From Fundicoccus culcitae (GTDB lineage Bacteria > Bacillota > Bacilli > Lactobacillales > Aerococcaceae): a stretch of 64,000 nt of DNA. This document shows positions 45,409-53,671 of this stretch, piece after piece. Every line of letters begins with the position of its first letter. Position 1 is the first letter of the stretch. The stretch is taken from positions 2,418,001 through 2,482,000 of the forward strand of contig NZ_CP102453.1 in NCBI RefSeq assembly GCF_024661895.1. The letters run 5' to 3'. The notes below the pieces were generated by a model. The model did no database searches. It was not told the DNA's origin and was given only the letters and a program-made list of their open reading frames with translations. The position numbers were made by a program, and so were the translations under genes.

Positions 45409-45642
45409 CTAATATTTAACTAGACTTAACGTTTTTTGTAAATCATAACCGATGACCCACTCGCCATTAATGTTGGTTTGCGGAACGGTCAATTTCCCTG
45501 TTTGCTTTACCAGACGAAACATGGCCACGGGATTAAAGGTGACGTCAACCTCTTTAAACGGCAGATCATTATTAATTAGAAATGTTTTCATCATGTTGCA
45601 GTAGGGACAAGTGGGTGTGGTGTAGATAGTAATATCATTCAT
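45409..45642 (-). CDS. NrdH-like glutaredoxin, second copy
   Basis: A 77-residue paralogue of the protein at 41371, with TCPYCNMMKTFL and LTVPQTNINGEWVIGYD. GVPQT has become TVPQT. It is the first gene of an operon with the ArsR-rhodanese regulator, 66 bases upstream. Likely a disulfide reductant fed by the nearby thioredoxin reductase. Confidence 0.88.
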   Translation of the reverse strand: MNDITIYTTPTCPYCNMMKTFLINNDLPFKEVDVTFNPVAMFRLVKQTGKLTVPQTNINGEWVIGYDLQKTLSLVKY

Positions 45643-45679
45643 GCAAGTTAACTCCTATGGGTAGTGATATTTATTTAAA

Positions 45680-45743
45680 ACGTTCAATCAAATAATTGAA
45701 CGTCAATTAAATTCATTATAAATTGAAATGACAGGGGAGTCAA
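45680..45743 (-). promoter_or_regulatory. Promoter and ArsR-type operator of the nrdH-arsR operon
   Basis: Minus strand TTGACT (45738-45743), 17-bp spacer, TATAAT (45715-45720). The palindrome ACGTTCAAT-N6-ATTGAACGT (45680-45703) lies just after the start site, with the same 8-6-8 layout and position as at trxB. Confidence 0.8.
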
Positions 45744-45745
45744 AT

Positions 45746-45771
45746 AAAAAACCTTCTCATGAAGAGAAGGC
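45746..45771 (-). terminator. Terminator of the small CxxC protein gene
   Basis: CCTTCTC / GAGAAGG stem, 5-base loop, then TTTTTT on the minus strand. Confidence 0.8.
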
Positions 45772-45781
45772 TTAGGTTGGA

Positions 45782-45976
45782 TTATTTTTCTTCGTTTAAG
45801 GCCGAGATGATTGCTTGGACGGTATCTTCGGAGTCGATAAAATGAAAATCTGTTTCAACACAATTGACGCATTGAATGCCATTCATGCTATTACTTTCAA
45901 CAATCGCATCGTTGATTTCATCTTCTGCCTCAGGGGACCAGCCCATCGTAGGTGCCACTTTTTTCTTCACCATCAT
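45782..45976 (-). CDS. Small uncharacterised protein with a CxxC motif
   Basis: A 64-residue soluble protein with a good RBS (AAAGGAGG, then ATG 45976) and its own terminator, so I regard it as real. The sequence has VAPTMGWSPEAEDEINDAIV, then CVNCVETDFHFIDSE. The single CxxC could bind metal or form a disulfide. I do not recognise the family. It lies immediately upstream of the redox operon, on the same strand. Confidence 0.65.
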   Translation of the reverse strand: MMVKKKVAPTMGWSPEAEDEINDAIVESNSMNGIQCVNCVETDFHFIDSEDTVQAIISALNEEK

Positions 45977-46130
45977 TATCGCCTCCTTTCGATTCCTTTG
46001 TTACTCCTATTATAGCATAAAAAATAGTTATAAACAGGCCAAGGTGAAGCGCAAAGGTAGACATCGACAATCCGTTTGATCAATTAAGTCATGCCGAATG
46101 GTTCGACTGAGGGTGGTAGAAAACCTTCAA

Positions 46131-46862
46131 TTACTCCACCAGCCGCTGAACCACTCGTTCAATGGCTGCCGCACTAAATCCAAGCGCTTCAAAATAGCCT
46201 TCGAAAGAACCGTAATGTGCCAGCACATGTTGATATGCCTGCTTGATGTTTTCGGGGTTCGACCCTAAGGTGTTCATTGGGATGTCGGTCAGCGCCGCTT
46301 GATTGGCACTAAAAGTCAAATTGGTGTAGCTGACTTCGTAATTAGTCATAATATCTTGCAAAGACACACCCGCAAGACCCAGCAGTAGCATCGCCACAAT
46401 GCCGGTGCGGTCTTTGCCGCCTGAACAATGAAAAAGCACCGCTTCTTTAGGGTTACTTTGTGCGATAATCGTCAAGACTTCCTTCAAAAGCGTTTTTTCC
46501 TCAATCATCGCTAAATAAATATCTCTGAGATAGGTCGGCTGTAAACGGCGGGCTTTGATTTCGGCTTGCGACAAGGCAGAGTAATCTAACAAGCTGACAT
46601 GATGATAGTGGATTCTCTCAACATCTTTTGCTGGATTAGGATGCACTGTTAATTCTCTTGGGGTGCGTAAGTCAATGATATGGCGCACCCCATAATCGTA
46701 TAAGAATGCCAGATCAGCCTCCGTGGCCGTTCCTAAATCACTGGAACGAATCAAGGATTGCCAACGGATGACTTGCTGATTATTTGTTGGATAACCTCCT
46801 AAATCACGACAATTAGCCACACCTTCTAGAGGCAAGCGGACAAAGTTTTTTTGATGTCTCAT
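46131..46862 (-). CDS. Tyrosine-protein phosphatase, LipA/DSP-like
   Basis: A 243-residue protein of the Tyr_phosphatase3 type. N-terminal LEGVANCRDLGGYPT, then IIDLRTPRE, and the P-loop LFHCSGGKDRTGIVAMLLL (HCX5R, with the Lys typical of lipid/dual phosphatases). It may act on phosphotyrosine or phosphoinositide-like substrates. Monocistronic and divergent from a metallophosphoesterase gene. No regulation is evident. Confidence 0.9.
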   Translation of the reverse strand: MRHQKNFVRLPLEGVANCRDLGGYPTNNQQVIRWQSLIRSSDLGTATEADLAFLYDYGVRHIIDLRTPRELTVHPNPAKDVERIHYHHVSLLDYSALSQAEIKARRLQPTYLRDIYLAMIEEKTLLKEVLTIIAQSNPKEAVLFHCSGGKDRTGIVAMLLLGLAGVSLQDIMTNYEVSYTNLTFSANQAALTDIPMNTLGSNPENIKQAYQHVLAHYGSFEGYFEALGFSAAAIERVVQRLVE

Positions 46863-46932
46863 GGGTACACTCCTTAAATTTCTATGTTAAAATAGGATTA
46901 GAATACTTTTTAAATTAGAAAGGTGGATTCCT

Positions 46933-47751
46933 ATGCGGTTAGCCTTTGTTTCTGATTTACATTTCGATTTACCCATTAAAGCACCACCCAGACAATATTT
47001 CGATATTTTTTCAAAACTGGTCAAAGCTAAAGGCATTGATATTTTGGTGCTCGGTGGTGATATTTCAGACTTCTATACTTTGACGATTTCATTTGTTGAA
47101 ATGCTACAAAAGCGTTTAGAAATTCCTGTCTACTTTATTCCTGGAAATCATGATTTCTATAGTGAACAAAAACATAAAGATACGTGGGATATTTATGATG
47201 AATTTAAAGAACATCCTCAATGTTTAATTGAATCACCGCTTAAGTTAACCGATGAATACACGCTGGTAGGCCATACGGCCTGGTTTAATTTTTCTTTCCA
47301 TAATGAGACCGCCAATAATTATTATTCACAAGAAGGTTTAACGCCTGAGGGATTAGTTTATAAAGAAAAAGAATATACTAATTGGAACATGACCGATATT
47401 GAGTTGTCGAAATATTTTTCTAAGATTATTGAAAAAGATTTTCAACTCAATTATTCGCCGCATTATATTTTAGTGACTCATGTGATGAATCATGCTGTTT
47501 TCGCTAAGGACATTGATGAGGATCCTCATGTAGAACCCCGTTTTATTCCGTTTGCAGCTACCAATGACTTAGATAAAATTTTCGAGTCCTATTCAATACC
47601 TTACAGCATCCAAGGACATTACCATATCCGTCAACGCGTGCAACAAGGGGACACTTTGTTTGTTTCATGTGCTTTGGGTAGGCCTGAGGAATGGAAAAGT
47701 AATAACATTTCCAAAGAGTTGGAAGAAGCCGTTTTTATTTTGGATATTTAA
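46933..47751 (+). CDS. Calcineurin-like metallophosphoesterase
   Basis: A 272-residue binuclear metallophosphatase. Motifs in order: LAFVSDLHFDLP (DxH), LVLGGDISDFYT (GD), YFIPGNHDFYSEQ (GNHD), LVTHVMNH (H) and IQGHYHIRQRV (GHxH). The substrate is unknown; proteins of this type cleave phosphomono- or diesters. A strong RBS AGAAAGGTGG precedes the ATG. Its final terminator is shared with the convergent permease gene. Confidence 0.9.
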   Translation: MRLAFVSDLHFDLPIKAPPRQYFDIFSKLVKAKGIDILVLGGDISDFYTLTISFVEMLQKRLEIPVYFIPGNHDFYSEQKHKDTWDIYDEFKEHPQCLIESPLKLTDEYTLVGHTAWFNFSFHNETANNYYSQEGLTPEGLVYKEKEYTNWNMTDIELSKYFSKIIEKDFQLNYSPHYILVTHVMNHAVFAKDIDEDPHVEPRFIPFAATNDLDKIFESYSIPYSIQGHYHIRQRVQQGDTLFVSCALGRPEEWKSNNISKELEEAVFILDI

Positions 47752-47786
47752 AGGGAGCTGGCTCCAAGCCCCAAGTAATTTAAGTG

Positions 47787-47885
47787 AAAAAAAGCCGGAT
47801 TTTTAATGCTCGTCTGCTGCGTCAATGCCACGTTTAAAGCGGGCGGAGGACGCTTCCACTAACATTAAAAGTCCGGCTTTTTTGC
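47787..47885. terminator. Long bidirectional terminator
   Basis: AAAAAGCCGGA...TTAATG pairs with CATTAA...TCCGGCTTTTTT around a long interior. A runs on the left and T runs on the right allow termination from both strands. Confidence 0.8.
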
Positions 47886-47915
47886 ATTCATGCGTTCATG
47901 TGTTCAAATCCAGCT

Positions 47916-49634
47916 TTATGCTTTGACTTTGTTTTTCCTGCCGTTGCGACCATAAACAAAATAGATGGCAATGGCTGAAATAATCATGATGATCACCGAA
48001 TAGACATAAGTTAACAATTGTTGTTCAGGCGGAGCCGTTGGTTCGGTCGTTTGTTTTAAGACAATCCCTAATGGTTGATACAGGGGATGGAAAACAAAGA
48101 CGGTCGCATCATATTCCGCTAACATACCAATAAAACTTAACAAAAAGGTTGATAAAACCGTTGGCCAAATAATCGGGATAATGACTTTTGTATAAGTTGA
48201 AAAAGTTGACGCACCAACATTTTTGGCCGCTTCTTCTAAAGAATAATCGACCGACAAATAACCGGATTTAATCATCCGTAGGGTGGTCGGTAACCGCAAG
48301 ATGATATAGACAATCAGTAGGATAACGGTCGTTCCCGTTAGCGTTTGACCAAAGGTAAACACAGTCGGTTGATTAAAAGTCATCACAAACCCTAAAGCAA
48401 TTAACGTCGCCGGTAAATACCAAGGGATTTGCAGTAGATTTTCAAGCAATTGCGACAAGGGATGGTTGTATTTAGTAATAATCCGCGCCAGCACCAGCAT
48501 AATCAGCACTGAAATTAAAGCAGCTAAACCAGAGTAGACAATACTCACAAAAATCGGTTGTAAACCTTGGGACGACTCAAACACGCGTATGTAATTATCA
48601 AAGGATAAATTCCTAAAATCAATCACACCATACAACAAATCATTGATATTCATAAATGAAAACAGAATAACAAACAACAACGGCAGAACATTAATCAAGC
48701 CAATAATATGTGCCATCACCGTAACGATGGCATTGGCCGTCTTGTTTTGAATCTTAACCTTCTTGATTTTTGTTTTTACTTTTGAGACAGAGATATTTAT
48801 ATTATGTTTTTCAATATAAGTAAATATCAACAAGATAATGATGGTGATTACCGCCAATAATAGGGCTAAGACCGCGGCATAATTGCGCGTGCCAATTTGC
48901 GCAGAAAAGGTCATAATTAGCGGGTTGATGGTTTCGAAATCGCCACCTAAGACCTCAGGGGTAGCAAAAGCGGAAATACCGGAAAGGAAAACCAGGATAG
49001 AGGCCGCAATTAAGGCAGGTGCTAACTGGGGCAACACAACTTTCGTAATGATGCGAAACTCTTTAACCCCCATGTTCCGGGCCGCTTCAATCGTTTGGTA
49101 ATCCACATTTTTCATCGCGCTACGCACCAGCACAATATGATTGAAGGTGTTGGCAATCGTCATTTGCGCCAAAACCGCCCAAAAACCCCTAAACCAATTG
49201 ACATTCATATCCGGGAAATATTGCAGTAAATTGGCGGTTAAAAAGCCGCGCGGCCCCAAAATAAAGTTGTAAGCCGTCACTAGGACAATCCCATTACAAA
49301 TCAAACTCGAATAATACGCCATATTAAGCCAACGACTGCCCTTAATCTCAAAATAATCCAGCACAAAGACTTGAAAAATCCCCAAAATATTGGTCGTAAT
49401 AACCAAACTCACCGCCAAAATAAATGAATTAAATATCGCTGTGACCGCTCTTTTAGAGCGCAAAACATTCATCATCGGATCGAGATCCAGTTCCCCATTA
49501 GGGAAGAAACTTGATTGGAGAATGGTTATGTTAGGGTAAATTAAAAAGGTGAAAACGCCCCAACCAACAATAACACCCATGATCATCAATAACATTCGGT
49601 TTCTTAATTTATAATTTGTGGTTTGTTCATTCAC
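47916..49634 (-). CDS. Fused ABC importer permease (ferric iron / 2-aminoethylphosphonate type)
   Basis: A 572-residue protein containing two binding-protein-dependent permease units in tandem, about 12 helices. Each half has an EAA loop: TIEAARNMGVKEFRIITKVV and SLEEAAKNVGASTFSTYTKV. Fused permeases like this occur in FbpB-type iron and PhnU-type 2-aminoethylphosphonate importers. GTG at 49634 follows AGGGGG; the in-frame ATG six codons upstream overlaps it. Operon order: binding protein, ATPase, permease. The substrate is undecided; Pho-like hexamers upstream favour a phosphorus compound. Confidence 0.87.
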   Translation of the reverse strand: MNEQTTNYKLRNRMLLMIMGVIVGWGVFTFLIYPNITILQSSFFPNGELDLDPMMNVLRSKRAVTAIFNSFILAVSLVITTNILGIFQVFVLDYFEIKGSRWLNMAYYSSLICNGIVLVTAYNFILGPRGFLTANLLQYFPDMNVNWFRGFWAVLAQMTIANTFNHIVLVRSAMKNVDYQTIEAARNMGVKEFRIITKVVLPQLAPALIAASILVFLSGISAFATPEVLGGDFETINPLIMTFSAQIGTRNYAAVLALLLAVITIIILLIFTYIEKHNINISVSKVKTKIKKVKIQNKTANAIVTVMAHIIGLINVLPLLFVILFSFMNINDLLYGVIDFRNLSFDNYIRVFESSQGLQPIFVSIVYSGLAALISVLIMLVLARIITKYNHPLSQLLENLLQIPWYLPATLIALGFVMTFNQPTVFTFGQTLTGTTVILLIVYIILRLPTTLRMIKSGYLSVDYSLEEAAKNVGASTFSTYTKVIIPIIWPTVLSTFLLSFIGMLAEYDATVFVFHPLYQPLGIVLKQTTEPTAPPEQQLLTYVYSVIIMIISAIAIYFVYGRNGRKNKVKA

Positions 49635-49638
49635 ACCA

Positions 49639-50664
49639 TTACCCCCTATCAAAAATGATTAAGTCATCAGGGCTAATTTTTAGATTGATTGGCTGGTTGA
49701 TGTCAACGTCCAGACCCTCTCTTTGTTGAATGCTGGTTAGATGCATATTGCCAACTTCACTCACTCGACGAGTGGTCATCCCATAAAATTCTTGGAGCTT
49801 GAAGGTAGCCGGCAATCTAAGGTAGCGATCGTCATTAGTAGCACGGGTGTCATCGGTAACATTTTCTATTCTGACAAACACTTTTTTGCTTGGGTCGAGC
49901 TTTAAGCCAGGATTATTTTGATTTAAAATCTGAATGGTTTCTTCCGTTAATTCGTTGGAGTCCCCAATAAAGCGTGTTACATAAGGTGAAATTGGATGAT
50001 CATATATTTCTTGCGGTGTGCCAACTTGTTCAAGGAAGCCGTTATTGAAGACCGCAATCCGATCAGACAAGGTTAAAGCCTCTTCTTGGTCATGGGTGAC
50101 ATAAATCATGGTAATATTCGACTCGTTTTGAATTTGTTTCAATTCACGGCGTAGATTTTTTCTTAAGTGGGCATCGAGGTTGGATAGAGGTTCATCTAAG
50201 GCAATAATGTTAGGTTGTAAAGCTAAGGCTCTAGCGATAGCTACCCGTTGTTGTTGACCTCCTGACAATTCAGAGACCCCTCGATGAAGTTGGTCAGTAG
50301 TTAAATTGACCATTTTGGCGACTTGTTTCACACGGGTTTGAATTTCTTGTTTATCGACTTTGCGTTCCTTTAAACCAAAGGTAATGTTCTCTTCGACGCT
50401 CATATTAGGAAAGAGGGCATAGCTTTGAAAAACCATCGCAATCCCACGTTTTTCAATGGGTTTATTAGTAATATCTTCCCCATTTACAACGATAGTGCCT
50501 TTAGTGGGATTTTCAAACCCCACCAAGGCACGTAATGTTGTTGTTTTCCCTGAGCCAGAAGGACCTAAGAATGTAAAGAACTCGCCTTGATTAATTTGAA
50601 GATTCAAATCGTTAATGGCAACAAAATCCCCATATTTAATTTCTACATGGTTAAATTCTATCAT
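49639..50664 (-). CDS. ABC importer ATPase (Fe/phosphonate/polyamine type)
   Basis: A 341-residue ATPase with Walker A GPSGSGKTTTLRAL, Q-loop VFQSYALFPNMSVEENI, signature LSGGQQQRVAIARALALQP, Walker B IIALDEPLSNLD and H-loop THDQEEAL. The C-terminal TOBE-like domain starts at about residue 245. It lies between the binding protein and fused permease genes in one operon. Confidence 0.92.
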   Translation of the reverse strand: MIEFNHVEIKYGDFVAINDLNLQINQGEFFTFLGPSGSGKTTTLRALVGFENPTKGTIVVNGEDITNKPIEKRGIAMVFQSYALFPNMSVEENITFGLKERKVDKQEIQTRVKQVAKMVNLTTDQLHRGVSELSGGQQQRVAIARALALQPNIIALDEPLSNLDAHLRKNLRRELKQIQNESNITMIYVTHDQEEALTLSDRIAVFNNGFLEQVGTPQEIYDHPISPYVTRFIGDSNELTEETIQILNQNNPGLKLDPSKKVFVRIENVTDDTRATNDDRYLRLPATFKLQEFYGMTTRRVSEVGNMHLTSIQQREGLDVDINQPINLKISPDDLIIFDRG

Positions 50665-50684
50665 TGGCCGGGCTCCTCTAAAAA

Positions 50685-51779
50685 TTATGGCATATATTCA
50701 AGTAAGATTTTAGCAACCCATTCGTCAAGTCTTGAGTTAATATAAGTCCAGTCAGCTTCTTGCCATTTAAAATTAGCATTGATTTCTTGCATACGTGGAT
50801 CCATAAATTCTACCGCATCAACGTTAGTAACAATCGTTCCGTTATCCGCTGCATATTCACCAATGACATCTGCACTACCAATCCAGTTAGCAAAACGAAT
50901 CGATTCGTCAACGATAGCTTGGTCATCACTGTTGACAACACCCACGTGGTTAGTATTGGTTGGAGCACCTTCTTCAAAGTACACAATCAGTGGTGTTTCA
51001 AAGTCAGCAGCAGCGGCATCTAATTTAGAATAAATAAGGGAAGCAGCCGTATAGGCATAAGGCACTGTGCCTTCTACTAAATTAACAAACTCATCTTCAC
51101 CTTCTTGAGCTTGGTAGCCGTTGGCAAAATACGCTTCAATCGCTGCCCAACCTGCCTCAGAAACGCCAAGTTCGCCACTTTCATCTAAGTATTGCGCTAA
51201 AATACCACCGACCATCATCCGCGCTTGTGCACCCCCTAATTCCTTAGGTACCATATATTTTCCATGGTAAGCTTCATCTTCCCATAATTGGCTAATCGTT
51301 GTGGGCAGTTCTTCTGCAGATACAACGTTTGGATTAGCAACATACAATTTTGGTTGGACTTCATATGGCCAAGAGTAACCATTCACACCATGTGAGCCTT
51401 CAACTTTATCCGCCCATGCGGGTTCCCAAGCCGTTAAAGCACCGGCTTCAACCATTAAATTAAAGTTATCTTCAGAGGGTCCCCAAACAACATTCATTGT
51501 TGGGTTGTTAGCTTCTGCAATCACACGTGACGTTAAATCCCCACCACCTAAGCTAACTAATTGAATATTAAAACCAGCTTCTTCAGCGGCATTTAATAAC
51601 CAGGCTTCACGTGGTTCACCTGCACCTGTGTTGTTTGTTCCAATCACAAGTTGTACCCCTGTTGGTTCTTGATCAATAATATCTTGTTGCGGTGATTGTG
51701 CTGAAACGAGAGCCGTTCCAAAGGTGCTTAATGCTAAAGCGGCTACTGCGGTAAAGTTAAATAGTTTTTTAAAAACCAT
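50685..51779 (-). CDS. ABC importer substrate-binding protein (Fe/phosphonate/polyamine class)
   Basis: A 364-residue exported binding protein, SBP_bac class 1/6-like. The mature part starts with the signal-peptide junction VSA|QSPQ and VQLVIGTNNTGAGEPREAWL. The segment NVVWGPSEDNFNLMVEAGAL and KYMVPKELGGAQARMMVG line the cleft. It has no lipobox Cys. No Tyr pair typical of ferric-binding proteins is obvious, which mildly argues against iron. First gene of the operon. Confidence 0.85.
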   Translation of the reverse strand: MVFKKLFNFTAVAALALSTFGTALVSAQSPQQDIIDQEPTGVQLVIGTNNTGAGEPREAWLLNAAEEAGFNIQLVSLGGGDLTSRVIAEANNPTMNVVWGPSEDNFNLMVEAGALTAWEPAWADKVEGSHGVNGYSWPYEVQPKLYVANPNVVSAEELPTTISQLWEDEAYHGKYMVPKELGGAQARMMVGGILAQYLDESGELGVSEAGWAAIEAYFANGYQAQEGEDEFVNLVEGTVPYAYTAASLIYSKLDAAAADFETPLIVYFEEGAPTNTNHVGVVNSDDQAIVDESIRFANWIGSADVIGEYAADNGTIVTNVDAVEFMDPRMQEINANFKWQEADWTYINSRLDEWVAKILLEYMP

Positions 51780-51884
51780 GGTTCATTCTCCTCTAAATAA
51801 ATATGATTGAATTAACAGCTACCCAAAAGTAATTGTTATATCCTTCCTTAACCTTAATCCAAAGCGTTATCTATCACAATATGC

Positions 51885-51912
51885 TTTACAGATTGTTAAC
51901 GTGGACTTTACA
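51885..51912 (+). promoter_or_regulatory. Pho-box-like hexamer repeats between the importer and NERD genes
   Basis: TTTACA, TTAACG and TTTACA on the plus strand, each separated by 5 bases, give the 11-bp period of PhoP boxes. A fourth TTTACA at 51915 is out of phase. They lie between the divergent binding-protein gene and the NERD gene; which side they serve is unclear. Confidence 0.4.
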
Positions 51913-52000
51913 AATTTACATATTTTGTGAAATAAAAAGATGGAATCCGGCTTTTTTTACGTATATATATATGACACGTAAAATAAAGGAGATATTTATT

Positions 52001-52927
52001 ATGAAAAAAAGCAATCATTTGATGGTTTTGGAATACATGGAACGGCGCGGGATGTTAGTTGATGCGGACGCCAAGAGCCAATTGTATGCGATGCAGAAGG
52101 GTTTTGAGGGGGAGTTGGCTTTTGCGGCTTTGTTTGAGCGGTTTGCGAATCAGGATTGGCTGCTGATTTATGATTATTGGTTTGCTTCAGGCAAGAAAAA
52201 GCAAATAGACTTTTTGTTGTTATCGAGTGCGGTGTGGTTTCAGATTGAAGTGAAAAATTATGAAGGACGGTTCGAGTATAAGACCGGGGAGTGTTGGCAC
52301 AATGGGAAGCTGTTGGACGAGAATCTTTTTTCAAATATGGAAGAGCGGGCACGGCGGTTGAAAAAGATTGCAGCTGGGGTCAGTTCGAAGATTCAGGTGC
52401 GATCGATAGCGATCTTTATCAATGAGTTTGGTCAGACTTATTTTGACGAGACTTTCACCGGTGAAGCGATTAACCACCTTCAAATTAAGGATTTCTTTTG
52501 GAGCATTCGCAATGTGCAGAAGCTGCCAGCCTGGCTGGAGGACAAGGTACGGTTGGCTTTGGAAGAGGAGCGAGGAACCTATGCGATTGCCTTTAAGGGG
52601 CTGGACCCGGGCGTGTTTGAGTTGGTGCGACAGGGGGTGTGTTGCGACGGAGATGAGAGTTGTGGAGGCTTTCATGCGGTGCGCCATCAGCAGTATAGTT
52701 TTATTTGCCAAAAGTGCGGGAAAATAGAGAGTCTTGCCGATGTGATCGCAAGACATGCGGTGGAGTTGCGGTATCTGTTTTATGATTACCCAGAAATGGT
52801 GACGGCAGGGAATTTGTATCTGTTGATGGGCGGGGCAGTGTCGAAGATAGCTATAAGAAAACATTTATCCGCAAAATACGACCTAGTAAGAGTTTCAAAC
52901 ACGCATTATTATCGAATAAATATCTGA
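52001..52927 (+). CDS. NERD-domain (nuclease-related) protein with C-terminal zinc-finger region
   Basis: A 308-residue protein. Residues about 28-130 form a NERD/restriction-like domain: EGELAFAALFERF, then QIDFLLLSSAVWFQIEVKNYEG, giving the D...ExK catalytic pattern. The C-terminal part holds Cys/His candidates CCDGDESCGGFH and FICQKCGK, then a possible DNA-binding tail. ATG at 52001 follows AAAGGAG; the frame is open upstream but lacks an RBS. G-rich codon use (many TTG, GCG) differs somewhat from neighbours. Role unknown; such proteins occur near DNA-repair or defence genes, but none are nearby. Confidence 0.8.
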   Translation: MKKSNHLMVLEYMERRGMLVDADAKSQLYAMQKGFEGELAFAALFERFANQDWLLIYDYWFASGKKKQIDFLLLSSAVWFQIEVKNYEGRFEYKTGECWHNGKLLDENLFSNMEERARRLKKIAAGVSSKIQVRSIAIFINEFGQTYFDETFTGEAINHLQIKDFFWSIRNVQKLPAWLEDKVRLALEEERGTYAIAFKGLDPGVFELVRQGVCCDGDESCGGFHAVRHQQYSFICQKCGKIESLADVIARHAVELRYLFYDYPEMVTAGNLYLLMGGAVSKIAIRKHLSAKYDLVRVSNTHYYRINI

Positions 52928-52934
52928 AAAATAA

Positions 52935-53670
52935 GACTGTTAAGGTTTTTTGCTGAACGCGTATATGGAAATCGTAAAAGGCTATACGCGATTGCTGAAC
53001 GCGTATATGGAAATCGTAAAAGGCTATACGCGTTTTCCCCACCCCCACAAAACACCAAAAAAGGCGCCCCAGCGGCGCCTTTCACTATCACCACTTCACA
53101 TAAATTGACCACACATTAAGGCCATGAAGCTTTTAGGTAAGGGAGTATATGGAAAATATGAAACGCGTATATGGAAATCGTAAAAGGCTATATGCGATTG
53201 CTGAACGCGTATATGGAAATCCTAAAAGGCTATACGCGATTGCTGAACGCGTATATGGAAATCACAAAAGGCTATACGCGTTTTCCCCACCCCCACAAAA
53301 ACACCAAAAAAGGCGCCCTAGCGGCGCCTTTCACTATCACCACTTCACATAAATTGACCACACATTAAGGCCATGAAGCTTTTAGGTAAGGGAGTATATG
53401 GAAAATATGAAACGCGTATATGGAAATCGTAAAAGGCCATATGCGATTGCCAAACGCGTATATGGAAATCACAAAAGGCTATACGCGATTGCCAAACGCG
53501 TATATGGAAATCACAAAAGGCTATACGCGATTGCTGAACGCGTATATGGAAATCACAAAAGGCTATATGCGTTTGCTGAACGCGTATATGGAAACCACAA
53601 AAGGCTATACGCGTTTTCCCCACCCCCACAAAACACCAAAAAAGGCGCCCCAGCGGCGCCTTTCACCATC
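52935..53670. repeat. Family I palindromic repeats (42-bp unit) within a 250-bp tandem duplication
   Basis: Units AACGCGTATATGG...GGCTATACGCG recur every 42 bp (52,957, 52,999, and longer runs at 53,170-53,280 and 53,410-53,610), each an ACGCGTATA/TATACGCGT hairpin. A 250-bp block, including a copy of the PHP gene's last 25 bp and its terminator (about 53,031-53,160), is repeated at 53,281-53,410. Confidence 0.85.
53636..53664 (-). terminator. Terminator of the PHP operon (also duplicated at about 53,065 and 53,315)
   Basis: GGCGCC-GCTG-GGCGCC stem followed on the minus strand by TTTTTTGG, directly after the stop codon at 53672. Confidence 0.85.
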
Positions 53671-53671
53671 A

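Noticed and set aside
52331-52864. A 177-residue minus-strand frame opposite the NERD gene
   Set aside because: Antisense shadow; no RBS or recognisable domain.
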